This document shows, in pieces, positions 1-6,443 of a stretch of 54,790 nucleotides of DNA (the first letter of the stretch is position 1; each line of letters opens with the position of its first letter). Source of the stretch: an uncultured Selenomonadales bacterium (GTDB lineage Bacteria > Bacillota > Negativicutes > Acidaminococcales > Acidaminococcaceae). The DNA is taken from assembly GCA_900314855.1 (NCBI GenBank), contig OMWZ01000011.1, positions 1-54,790 on the forward strand, given 5' to 3'. The notes below the pieces were generated by a model. The model did not search any database. It worked only from the letters and a program-made list of their open reading frames with translations, and was not told where the DNA came from. The translations under genes and the position numbers were made by a program.

Positions 1-1
1 G

Positions 2-547
2 GACCCGGATATCCTCATGGTCGGGGAAATCCGGGACGGCGAAACGGCGGGCATCAGCATCCAGGCGGCTCTGACAGGACATCTTGTCTTCAGTACGCTG
101 CACACCAATACGGCCCTGGGGGCTGTTGTGCGCTTGCTGGACATGGGTGTGGAGCCTTACCTGGTCACGGCGGCCTTGCGAGGCGTGGCGGCCCAGCGCC
201 TGGTCCGCCGTCTTTGTTCGTCCTGCCGCGAGGCCTACGTGCCTGCCGCGGATGCCTGGGAACGGCGCTATCTGCGCTTGCCGGCGGACGGGCAGGCAGT
301 CCTGTACCGGCCGAAGGGCTGCCCGGAGTGCCATGGGACGGGGTATCGGGGCCGTCTGGCCCTGCGGGAAGTAGTGGAATTGACGCCCGCCCTGAAACGG
401 CAGATCCTGGAAGGCGCCACAGAAGAGACGTTGACCTTGACTGCCCGCGGGGAAGGCGTGGTCTTTCTGGCCGAGGACGGATGGCGCAAGGTCCTGGCCG
501 GCGCCACGTCGGCGGAAGAACTGCTCCGCGTCCTGGGGGTGGCCTGA
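2..547 (+). CDS. pilB: Type IV pilus assembly/secretion ATPase PilB/GspE, C-terminal part (cut by window start)
   Basis: This is the C-terminal 181 residues of a GspE/PilB secretion ATPase; the frame is open from base 2, so the real start lies upstream. It opens with the Walker B region ([15 protein letters not shown]), followed by the His box ([11 protein letters not shown]). A four-cysteine zinc site (CSSC about 60 residues in, then CPEC) follows, which is typical of PilB/GspE extension ATPases and absent from PilT. Family knowledge: hexameric cytoplasmic ATPase that powers pilus or pseudopilus assembly. The stop codon overlaps the pilT start (TGATG), so the two are translationally coupled. 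Whether it serves a pilus or a type II secretion system cannot be decided here; the adjacent pilT favours a pilus. Confidence 0.92.
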   Translation, partial: DPDILMVGEIRDGETAGISIQAALTGHLVFSTLHTNTALGAVVRLLDMGVEPYLVTAALRGVAAQRLVRRLCSSCREAYVPAADAWERRYLRLPADGQAVLYRPKGCPECHGTGYRGRLALREVVELTPALKRQILEGATEETLTLTARGEGVVFLAEDGWRKVLAGATSAEELLRVLGVA

Positions 548-1542
548 TGGACAACGCTTTGTGGTCCTTGCTGCGGCAGGCCGCCGCCATCGACGCGTCG
601 GACCTTCACCTGTGCGGGGATGGGCCCCCGCGGGTCCGGCTCCTGGGGGACCTGCGGCCCTTGCCACGGGACAATCCGGCCTGGCGGGCTTCGGAGGAAC
701 TGTTCCGGCCCGTCCTGGCCGACTGGCACCGGGAACGGCTCCGGACAGACGGGGAATGCGATTTGGCGTGCCAGTTGCCCGAAGGAAAGCGGTTTCGTGT
801 CCACCTGTTCCGCAGTGGCGGCACCCTGGCGGCGTCCATCCGCCTGATTCCGGGCGCCGTGCCGACCTGCGAAGGCCTCGGCCTGCCACCGGTCATCTGC
901 TCCTTCGCGGAATGGACGCAGGGCCTGGTTTTGTTTGTCGGCGCCACAGGCAGCGGCAAGTCCACGACCCTGGCGGCCATCCTGGGCGAAATCAACCGGA
1001 CCCGGCCGGTCCATATCCTGACCCTGGAAGACCCCGTGGAGTACCGCTTCCAGCCGGATCGGAGCCTGATCCACCAGCGGGAAGTGGGGCAGGACACGCA
1101 CAGTTTTGCCAGTGGGCTGAGGGCCGCGCTGCGGGAAGATCCGGATGTGATCATGGTCGGGGAGCTGCGGGACGAGGAAACCATCGCGACGGCATTGACG
1201 GCCGCCGAGACAGGACATCTTGTTTTCGGGACCCTCCACACGTCCGGCGCCGTCGAGGCCATCCATCGCATTCTCGACGTGTTCCCTGACCGGCTGCGGC
1301 AAATCCAGTCCCAGCTGGCGGTCAGCCTGGCTGCCGTCGTATCCCAGCGCCTGTTGCGTCGCCGGGACGGGACGGGACGCGTCGGGGCTTACGAAATCCT
1401 GATCATGACCGACGCCATGCGCAACCTTGTCCGCGAAGGGCGGATGGAACAGATGCGGAACTTTATGCAGACCGGCAGCCGTCTGGGCATGCAGACCATG
1501 GAACAGGCGCTGGCAACCCTGCGCCGGAAACGCCTCCTGTAA
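547..1542 (+). CDS. pilT: Type IV pilus twitching/retraction ATPase PilT
   Basis: 331-residue protein with the PilT order of motifs: Walker A GATGSGKST near residue 132, Asp box (EDPVEYRF) near 161, Walker B (VIMVGELRDEET) near 201 and His box (TGHLVFGTLHT) near 222. It lacks the four-cysteine zinc module of its upstream neighbour, which separates retraction ATPase from assembly ATPase. The reading frame stays open further upstream, but the ATG at 547 overlaps the pilB stop and gives the normal PilT N-terminus (SDLHL about residue 17). Family role: depolymerises type IV pili for twitching and for DNA uptake. Other pilus genes are probably just outside the left edge. Confidence 0.93.
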   Translation: MDNALWSLLRQAAAIDASDLHLCGDGPPRVRLLGDLRPLPRDNPAWRASEELFRPVLADWHRERLRTDGECDLACQLPEGKRFRVHLFRSGGTLAASIRLIPGAVPTCEGLGLPPVICSFAEWTQGLVLFVGATGSGKSTTLAAILGEINRTRPVHILTLEDPVEYRFQPDRSLIHQREVGQDTHSFASGLRAALREDPDVIMVGELRDEETIATALTAAETGHLVFGTLHTSGAVEAIHRILDVFPDRLRQIQSQLAVSLAAVVSQRLLRRRDGTGRVGAYEILIMTDAMRNLVREGRMEQMRNFMQTGSRLGMQTMEQALATLRRKRLL

Positions 1543-1604
1543 AGGGCTGTCTTCCGGTTCCGGACCTGCGGGGCGGAGCATCCGTACGGCTTGTTTCCCC
1601 CGTC

Positions 1605-1633
1605 TTGCGGTTCCCTGTTTCTGGTGTTAAAAT
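1605..1633 (+). promoter_or_regulatory. Sigma-70/A-type promoter of the secreted hydrolase
   Basis: A -35 TTGCGG (1605-1610) and a -10 TAAAAT (1628-1633) are separated by 17 bases. Transcription would begin near 1640, which rules out the in-frame ATG at 1632 as translation start and supports the ATG at 1668. Confidence 0.55.
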
Positions 1634-1653
1634 GAGGAAAACAACACCAGAAA
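1618..1653. promoter_or_regulatory. Perfect 11-bp inverted repeat, probable operator
   Basis: Arms TTTCTGGTGTT (1618-1628) and AACACCAGAAA (1643-1653) are perfectly complementary with a 14-base spacer. The repeat covers the -10 box and likely start site of the hydrolase promoter. Because the left arm lies upstream of the predicted transcription start, it cannot be an RNA hairpin of that transcript. A repressor site is the simplest reading; the regulator is not identifiable here. Confidence 0.55.
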
Positions 1654-1667
1654 TGGAGGAAACGTCT

Positions 1668-2699
1668 ATGTTGCGCTTTGCTTATGACCAAATTTCGAAA
1701 AAACGACTCCTCGCTCTCATCCTGGCCGGTCTGGTCTGGGCAGGAGGCAAAGCTATGGCCATGCCCGTGGAGGTGGACTCGGCGACGAAAGGGATGCCGG
1801 GGCGGGTCGAAAGCGTCCTGCTTTCGGTACCGGTACGGACACCGGTGATCAACCAGATTTCCGGTGTCGTGTATGAACAAGTTCCCATGCGGGGCTATCC
1901 GAGCGTACCCATGAAAATGGATATCCTCCAGCCGAAATCGGAAACGAAGCTCCCGGCGGTCGTATACGTGACCGGCGGCGGGTTTATTAATGCCAATAAA
2001 GACAACGGGATCCAGCTCCGCATGCACCTGGCGGAAGCCGGTTATGTCGTCGCTTCCATCCAGTACCGGGTAGCGCCTACGGCCCGTTTCCCGGAACCCC
2101 TGGAGGACGTGAAGTCTGCGATCCGTTATTTAAAAGCCCATGCGGACCAGTTCGGTGTGGACCCGGAAAGGGTCGGCATCATCGGCGGCAGTGCCGGTGG
2201 CTATCTTACCGCGATGGCAGCCACGACCAGCGGCACGACGACTTTCGACAAAGGAGAGAATCTCCAGGTGGGGAGCGGCGTCAAGGCAGCCGTTGACCTT
2301 TTTGGACTTTCCGATCTTACCCGCATCGGCGACGACTACAGTGATGCCGTGAAAGAGGCCCATCGCTCGGCCGGCGCGACGGAGGCCCTGTGGGTAAACG
2401 GTTCTTCCGTATTCGGCGGGAAAGACGGTGGCATCCTGGCCAATCCGGACGGGGCCAGGAAGGCCAATCCCATCACGTATATCTCCAAAACCAGCGCCCC
2501 TATGCTCCTCATGCACGGCACCAAGGATACCGTAGTCTCCCCCAGCCAGACGGACCTGCTTTTCCAGGCCCTTCAGAAAAACCAGATCCCGTCCCAGCGG
2601 TATCTGGTGGAGGGGGCAGCCCACGGCGGCGTTTACTGGAACCAAAAGGAAGTCCTGGATATCATTACTTCCTTCTTTGATTCCTACTTGAAGAAATAA
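1668..2699 (+). CDS. Secreted alpha/beta hydrolase (esterase/lipase-like, BD-FAE type)
   Basis: 343-residue protein. Residues about 10-30 (KKRLLALILAGLVWAGGKAMA) form a signal peptide, so export is likely. The fold is alpha/beta hydrolase: an oxyanion-hole-like GGGF segment, nucleophile elbow GGSAGG with Ser175, acid Asp287 in HGTKD, and His319 in EGAAHGG. Family members hydrolyse carboxyl esters; the natural substrate is unknown. Start chosen at ATG 1668 because GGAGGA lies 7 bases upstream and the promoter excludes earlier ATGs. It is a single-gene unit between pilT and a bidirectional terminator, with an operator-like palindrome over its promoter, suggesting substrate-dependent control. 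Confidence 0.82.
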   Translation: MLRFAYDQISKKRLLALILAGLVWAGGKAMAMPVEVDSATKGMPGRVESVLLSVPVRTPVINQISGVVYEQVPMRGYPSVPMKMDILQPKSETKLPAVVYVTGGGFINANKDNGIQLRMHLAEAGYVVASIQYRVAPTARFPEPLEDVKSAIRYLKAHADQFGVDPERVGIIGGSAGGYLTAMAATTSGTTTFDKGENLQVGSGVKAAVDLFGLSDLTRIGDDYSDAVKEAHRSAGATEALWVNGSSVFGGKDGGILANPDGARKANPITYISKTSAPMLLMHGTKDTVVSPSQTDLLFQALQKNQIPSQRYLVEGAAHGGVYWNQKEVLDIITSFFDSYLKK

Positions 2700-2786
2700 G
2701 GGCGGTCCCGATTCCGTTGTGCACCAGCCGGACAAGTTGCCGTTCCGTCTGTCCGATCACAGCCCAAAAGTTTGGCATCCCTCAAG

Positions 2787-2829
2787 AAAAGGACTGCCGC
2801 AGGAGAATTTCCCTGCGGCAGTCCTTTTT
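2787..2829. terminator. Bidirectional intrinsic terminator
   Basis: A 17-bp stem (AAAAGGACTGCCGCAGG at 2787 and its complement ending near 2829) has A and T runs on both sides. It lies between the convergent hydrolase and cstA genes and can end both transcripts. Confidence 0.85.
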
Positions 2830-2878
2830 GTTGGGAAACTGCCCTTGGTGTTTCGTGGGGTTGTGGTTTCGGTGGCGG

Positions 2879-4621
2879 TCAGTCCGCCGGTTCCGAGCTG
2901 CCCTTCAGGATTTCACCGCGCCGCTGGGCCGCAATGGTGCGGCATCCTTCCACGGCCAGGATGATGGCGAGCAGGATGAGCAGGGTGCCGATTCCGGCCT
3001 GGGCATAGGGGCCCCAGTCGGCGGCGCCGTTCAGGATAATCTGGATTTGGTTCTTGACGATGATGGCCAGGGACGACAGGGTGACAATCATCATGAAGCC
3101 CATGGGGAAGAGGAACATCTTGTTGTTCCGTCCGGCGTTGCCGAGCCACGTGGCGACAGCCAGGAGGCCGATGCCGGCGAGCAGCTGGTTGGCGGCGCCG
3201 AAGAGGCCCCAGATCTTCTGGAAGCCGTTCATGCCCAGCAGGACGCCCAGGACGACCGTAATCAAGGTCGCCACATAGGGATTGACCATGACTTTCTTCC
3301 AGCCTTCCTTAATATCTTTCGGCGTTTCCCCGGGCTCCAGGAAGAATTCCTGGAACATGAAACGGGCCAGGCGCGTCGCCGTATCCAGGGAGGTCAGGCA
3401 GAACGTGGAGTAGGCCAGGACTAGAAGCGTGTAGAATATGCTTTCCATGCCCGCGAAGAGCGGAATCTGGCCGACCATGGCGGAGATGCCGCCGGCGAAA
3501 ATGTCCGTGACGCCCTTCGTGTGGCCCGTGGAACGGGCGTAGGCAATGGCGCACAGCGTGATAATAGCGAGGACGCATTCCAGCAGCATGCCGCCGTAAG
3601 CGATGGGTTTCGCGTCACTTTCCTTGTCCAGCTGCTTGGCCGTCGTACCGGACGATACGAGGGAATGGAAGCCCGAAATAGCACCGCAGGCGACGGTCGT
3701 GAAGAGAATCGGGAACAGGAACAGGACGCCGTTCTTCGTGGTCACGGAGAAGCCCGTGAAAGCCGGGAACAGGTTCGGATCGATATCGGGATGGGCGCCG
3801 AAAATGCCGACTACGGCGACAATCAACATGGCATACAGCAGGAAGGAACTCAAATAGTCACGCGGCTGGAGCAGGATCCAGACCGGGGTGACCGAGGCGA
3901 TGGTGATGTAAATGCCGACGAGGATCATCCAGGTCTTGGTGGAGAAATACAGCGGATGCCAATTCATGCCGATGGCCATGACGAAGATGATGGCCGCGAC
4001 GCCAAAGATCGAAGAGGTTACGACGGAGGTGTGCCGGCGATAAACGAAGATGCCGAACACGATGGCGACGACGATGAAGAGCAGGGAAACCATGGCCACG
4101 GAGGCATTGGTCGCGCTGGCTGCCTGATCGAGGACGCCGTTCCGGTACGTGGCGCCGAAGGTCGAGGAAACAATGGCTGCGAAGGCTGCCACGACGAGAA
4201 TCAGCGTCAGGTAGGCGAAGGTGATAAAGAGCTGTTTGGCGCGTTTGGACATATTGGAAGAAATAATTTCCCCGATGGACTGTCCCTTGTTCCGGACAGA
4301 CGCAAAGAGCGCCCCGAAATCATGGACGCCGCCGAAGAAGATGCCGCCGATCAGGACCCACAGGGCGACAGGGACCCAACCGAAAATAGCGGCCGCGATG
4401 GGCCCTGTAATCGGGCCTGCGCCGGCAATGGACGAAAAATGATGTCCCATGAGGACCGGGGCCTTGGCGGGGACGTAGTCCACGCCGTCCGCCATGGTGT
4501 GGGCCGGTGTCGGCTTATCGCCTTCCCCGACGCCCCATTGTTTGACGAGCCACCCGCCGTAGCCGACATAGCCGGCAAATAGGATGGCCATACAGACGAG
4601 CAATAATACCAGTGTGTTCAT
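2879..4621 (-). CDS. cstA: Carbon starvation protein CstA family transporter
   Basis: 580-residue, very hydrophobic inner-membrane protein with many predicted membrane helices starting at residue 1 (MNTLVLLLVCMAILFAGYVG). The conserved CstA signature GHHFSSIAGAGPITGP lies near residue 60, and the GGVHDFGALFASVRNKG segment follows. Known members take up peptides or pyruvate during nutrient limitation; this one is shorter than the about 700-residue E. coli CstA and resembles the compact Firmicutes form. An AGGAGG ribosome site precedes the ATG. It lies downstream of the CodY-boxed unknown gene on the same strand, but a weak terminator separates them. The exact substrate cannot be inferred. Confidence 0.88.
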   Translation of the reverse strand: MNTLVLLLVCMAILFAGYVGYGGWLVKQWGVGEGDKPTPAHTMADGVDYVPAKAPVLMGHHFSSIAGAGPITGPIAAAIFGWVPVALWVLIGGIFFGGVHDFGALFASVRNKGQSIGEIISSNMSKRAKQLFITFAYLTLILVVAAFAAIVSSTFGATYRNGVLDQAASATNASVAMVSLLFIVVAIVFGIFVYRRHTSVVTSSIFGVAAIIFVMAIGMNWHPLYFSTKTWMILVGIYITIASVTPVWILLQPRDYLSSFLLYAMLIVAVVGIFGAHPDIDPNLFPAFTGFSVTTKNGVLFLFPILFTTVACGAISGFHSLVSSGTTAKQLDKESDAKPIAYGGMLLECVLAIITLCAIAYARSTGHTKGVTDIFAGGISAMVGQIPLFAGMESIFYTLLVLAYSTFCLTSLDTATRLARFMFQEFFLEPGETPKDIKEGWKKVMVNPYVATLITVVLGVLLGMNGFQKIWGLFGAANQLLAGIGLLAVATWLGNAGRNNKMFLFPMGFMMIVTLSSLAIIVKNQIQIILNGAADWGPYAQAGIGTLLILLAIILAVEGCRTIAAQRRGEILKGSSEPAD

Positions 4622-4701
4622 GCAAAAATCCTCCTCTTTCCCCTCAAAAATTTTTTATCTAGTCTTTTTCTGCGGGCCGCCGAAATCTCTCTCTATTTTT
4701 C

Positions 4702-5316
4702 TTAAAAAAAGCGGGACAGCCCTTTCCGCTCTTTTTTCTCCGGGAACAGGATCCCTTCCAGGGACTCCCGCATGCAAGTACCGGCCTTGTTGAAAGACAG
4801 GGTACCCCGGGACGCATCGTAGCAGGCGGCGTGGAAATCAAGCCAGCCGTGAAAGGAAAAACGGAAGGTCTTGTAGATGCGGCATTGTTCCAACTGGCGC
4901 CGCGCTTCTTCGTGGACACGGTCACAGACGAAAAGGGGGGAGATGTAGGTGTACATATGTTCCGGCCCGATGTGGGCCATGGACATCCCCGCGTCGCGGG
5001 CAAAATCCCGGCACGCGGCAAACCGTTCCGGTGTGAGTTCCGTCACGTTGAACAGGAACAGGAATTCTTCCTGTCGGGCCGCCCAGATTTCGTTCTGCCG
5101 CAGGAGCAGGTGCTGTCCCGTGCGCTCGTAGTATTCCCCGATGGCAGTGAGGGTCACGTCGGGGTCCCCTGTGGGAGGCACGATCCGATCGGCTTCGCGG
5201 AACCAGTCTTCCTCCGCCGGGACCGAACCGGGGCCGCCATCGAACCGGGTGACCGTATAGTACCGGCGGTAGGCCTGGAGCAGGCGGTCGATTGCTTCCG
5301 TGCGAGTGTAAGTCAT
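4702..5316 (-). CDS. Hypothetical protein, 204 aa, downstream of a CodY box
   Basis: I do not recognise this protein. It is soluble and mildly acidic, with no signal peptide or membrane segment, starting MTYTRTEAIDRLLQAYRRYY. Aromatic residues are frequent, with patches such as FLFLFNV, HMYTYISPLFVCD and FRFSFHGWLDFHAA. Four cysteines are scattered and form no metal motif. The reading frame has the codon bias of its neighbours and a purine-rich ribosome site (AAAGGAAAAGG) before the ATG, so it looks real. A near-consensus CodY box lies about 63 bases upstream of the start codon, placing it in the nitrogen/branched-chain-amino-acid regulon by inference. cstA follows downstream on the same strand. 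Confidence 0.75.
   Translation of the reverse strand: MTYTRTEAIDRLLQAYRRYYTVTRFDGGPGSVPAEEDWFREADRIVPPTGDPDVTLTAIGEYYERTGQHLLLRQNEIWAARQEEFLFLFNVTELTPERFAACRDFARDAGMSMAHIGPEHMYTYISPLFVCDRVHEEARRQLEQCRIYKTFRFSFHGWLDFHAACYDASRGTLSFNKAGTCMRESLEGILFPEKKERKGLSRFF
4704..4737 (-). terminator. Possible terminator overlapping the 3' end of the hypothetical gene
   Basis: On the minus strand, AGCGG and CCGCT form a short stem flanked by A6 and T7 runs. The structure sits inside the last codons of the gene. The stem is short, so readthrough into cstA is plausible. Confidence 0.45.
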
Positions 5317-5378
5317 CCTTTTCCTTTCTGGAGGGAACGTTTTCCTTCCTTATAACGCCAGAGGTAGCCGAGATATCG

Positions 5379-5393
5379 AATTTTCTAAAAATT
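5379..5393. promoter_or_regulatory. CodY-binding box (14 of 15 consensus bases)
   Basis: AATTTTCTAAAAATT matches the published CodY consensus AATTTTCWGAAAATT at every position but the ninth. It is 63 bases upstream of the 204-aa minus-strand gene, and codY itself is at 41236-42099. A 9-bp inverted repeat (ATAACGCCA at 5352-5360 and TGGCGTTAT at 5395-5403) flanks the box. Confidence 0.65.
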
Positions 5394-5560
5394 TTGGCGT
5401 TATTGCCTCATTCTAGCATGGGCGGAAGGGAAAGACAAGTGGTTTCGGCATGTCCGCCGCCAGGTTCCATTTTGCTGTGATTTTTTTGTGAACTTTATAT
5501 CATACTTAACAGTTTGCTTCTGCCTGCCGCCGGCGCAGCGCGCCGCGCTGGCGGGCGGTG

Positions 5561-5569
5561 TGCTATAAT
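5561..5569 (+). promoter_or_regulatory. Extended -10 promoter for the nuclease gene
   Basis: TGCTATAAT is a perfect -10 with the TGn extension, 33 bases before the start codon. No good -35 is visible; a GC-rich imperfect hairpin (about 5525-5558) occupies that position. Confidence 0.6.
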
Positions 5570-5601
5570 GGACGCAGAAGATTCGGGAAGGGGGCATTGC
5601 C

Positions 5602-6411
5602 ATGGCGCGACGGAGTGGACGGCGGGCTTCGGCGGGAGCGCGGCTGGTCCGGTATCTGGGAATGGTGCTGGCAGTGGTGCTCACCGCTTTTTTGAGCTTC
5701 TTTTTCGTTTCGGGCTATGTCCAGGAAGGAGCTTCCTCGACGGCGGCAGGAACGCCGCCGGCACAGCTGGCCCTGGCGGAAAAGGAGGGGACGGGAGTCC
5801 CTGCCGTGGGAGACGTCGTCCCGGTCTGGGAGTCCCTGCCGGTCTACGCCGGAAAGCCCTACGTGGTGCTGGAAGGAAATCGCCCGCGCTTTCCCCAGGC
5901 CCTCCTGTCCCGAAAAAATGCCTATTTCCAGTTTACTCCCCTGGATGCCCTGGGACGCTGCGGTACCGCCATGGGGCGCCTGGGGCCGGAACTGCTGCCG
6001 AAGGGGAAGCGGCAGCCCATCGGGATGGTTAAACCGTCAGGCTGGCAGCTCTCCAAGTATCCCTTTGTGGATGGCAAGTACCTGTATAACCGGTGTCACT
6101 TGATTGCGTTCCAGCTCTGTGGGGAAAATGCCAATCGCCTGAACCTGATTGCGGGAACCCGCTATTTCAATGTCATCGGGATGCTTCCGTTTGAAAATCG
6201 GGTCGCGGACTACATCCGCCATACGAGGCGCCATGTGTTGTACCGGGTGACGCCGATCTATCGTGGCCGGGATCTGGTGGCCCGCGGTGTCGTAATGGAA
6301 GCCTGGTCCGTCGAGGATGGGGGAAAAGGCGTCCGTTTCCATGTCTTTGTCTATAACGTGCAGCCCGGTGTCGTCATCGACTACGCCGACGGCACGAATC
6401 GTGCCGCCTGA
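5602..6411 (+). CDS. DNA/RNA non-specific endonuclease, membrane-anchored (EndA-like)
   Basis: 269 residues. A basic N-terminus and one hydrophobic helix (residues about 20-41) form a signal anchor, so the nuclease domain is outside the membrane. The catalytic region carries YNRCHLIAFQL with His166, then GENANRLNLIAGTRYFN, the conserved pattern of the EndA-like beta-beta-alpha-metal nucleases in which DRGH is replaced by NRCH. Family members cut DNA at the cell surface, in Streptococcus for DNA uptake, elsewhere for nutrition or biofilm DNA. ATG 5602 follows a GGGAAGGGGG ribosome site. With pilB/pilT, dprA and recA nearby, a role in transformation is possible but unproven. Confidence 0.85.
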   Translation: MARRSGRRASAGARLVRYLGMVLAVVLTAFLSFFFVSGYVQEGASSTAAGTPPAQLALAEKEGTGVPAVGDVVPVWESLPVYAGKPYVVLEGNRPRFPQALLSRKNAYFQFTPLDALGRCGTAMGRLGPELLPKGKRQPIGMVKPSGWQLSKYPFVDGKYLYNRCHLIAFQLCGENANRLNLIAGTRYFNVIGMLPFENRVADYIRHTRRHVLYRVTPIYRGRDLVARGVVMEAWSVEDGGKGVRFHVFVYNVQPGVVIDYADGTNRAA

Positions 6412-6443
6412 GGAGGGCTTGAAAAAGATCGGGAGGTTCTTCC

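Noticed and set aside
5525..5558. Terminator from the GC-rich imperfect palindrome upstream of the nuclease gene
   Set aside because: No T run on either strand; it overlaps the -35 area of the extended -10 promoter and is probably ordinary GC-rich sequence.
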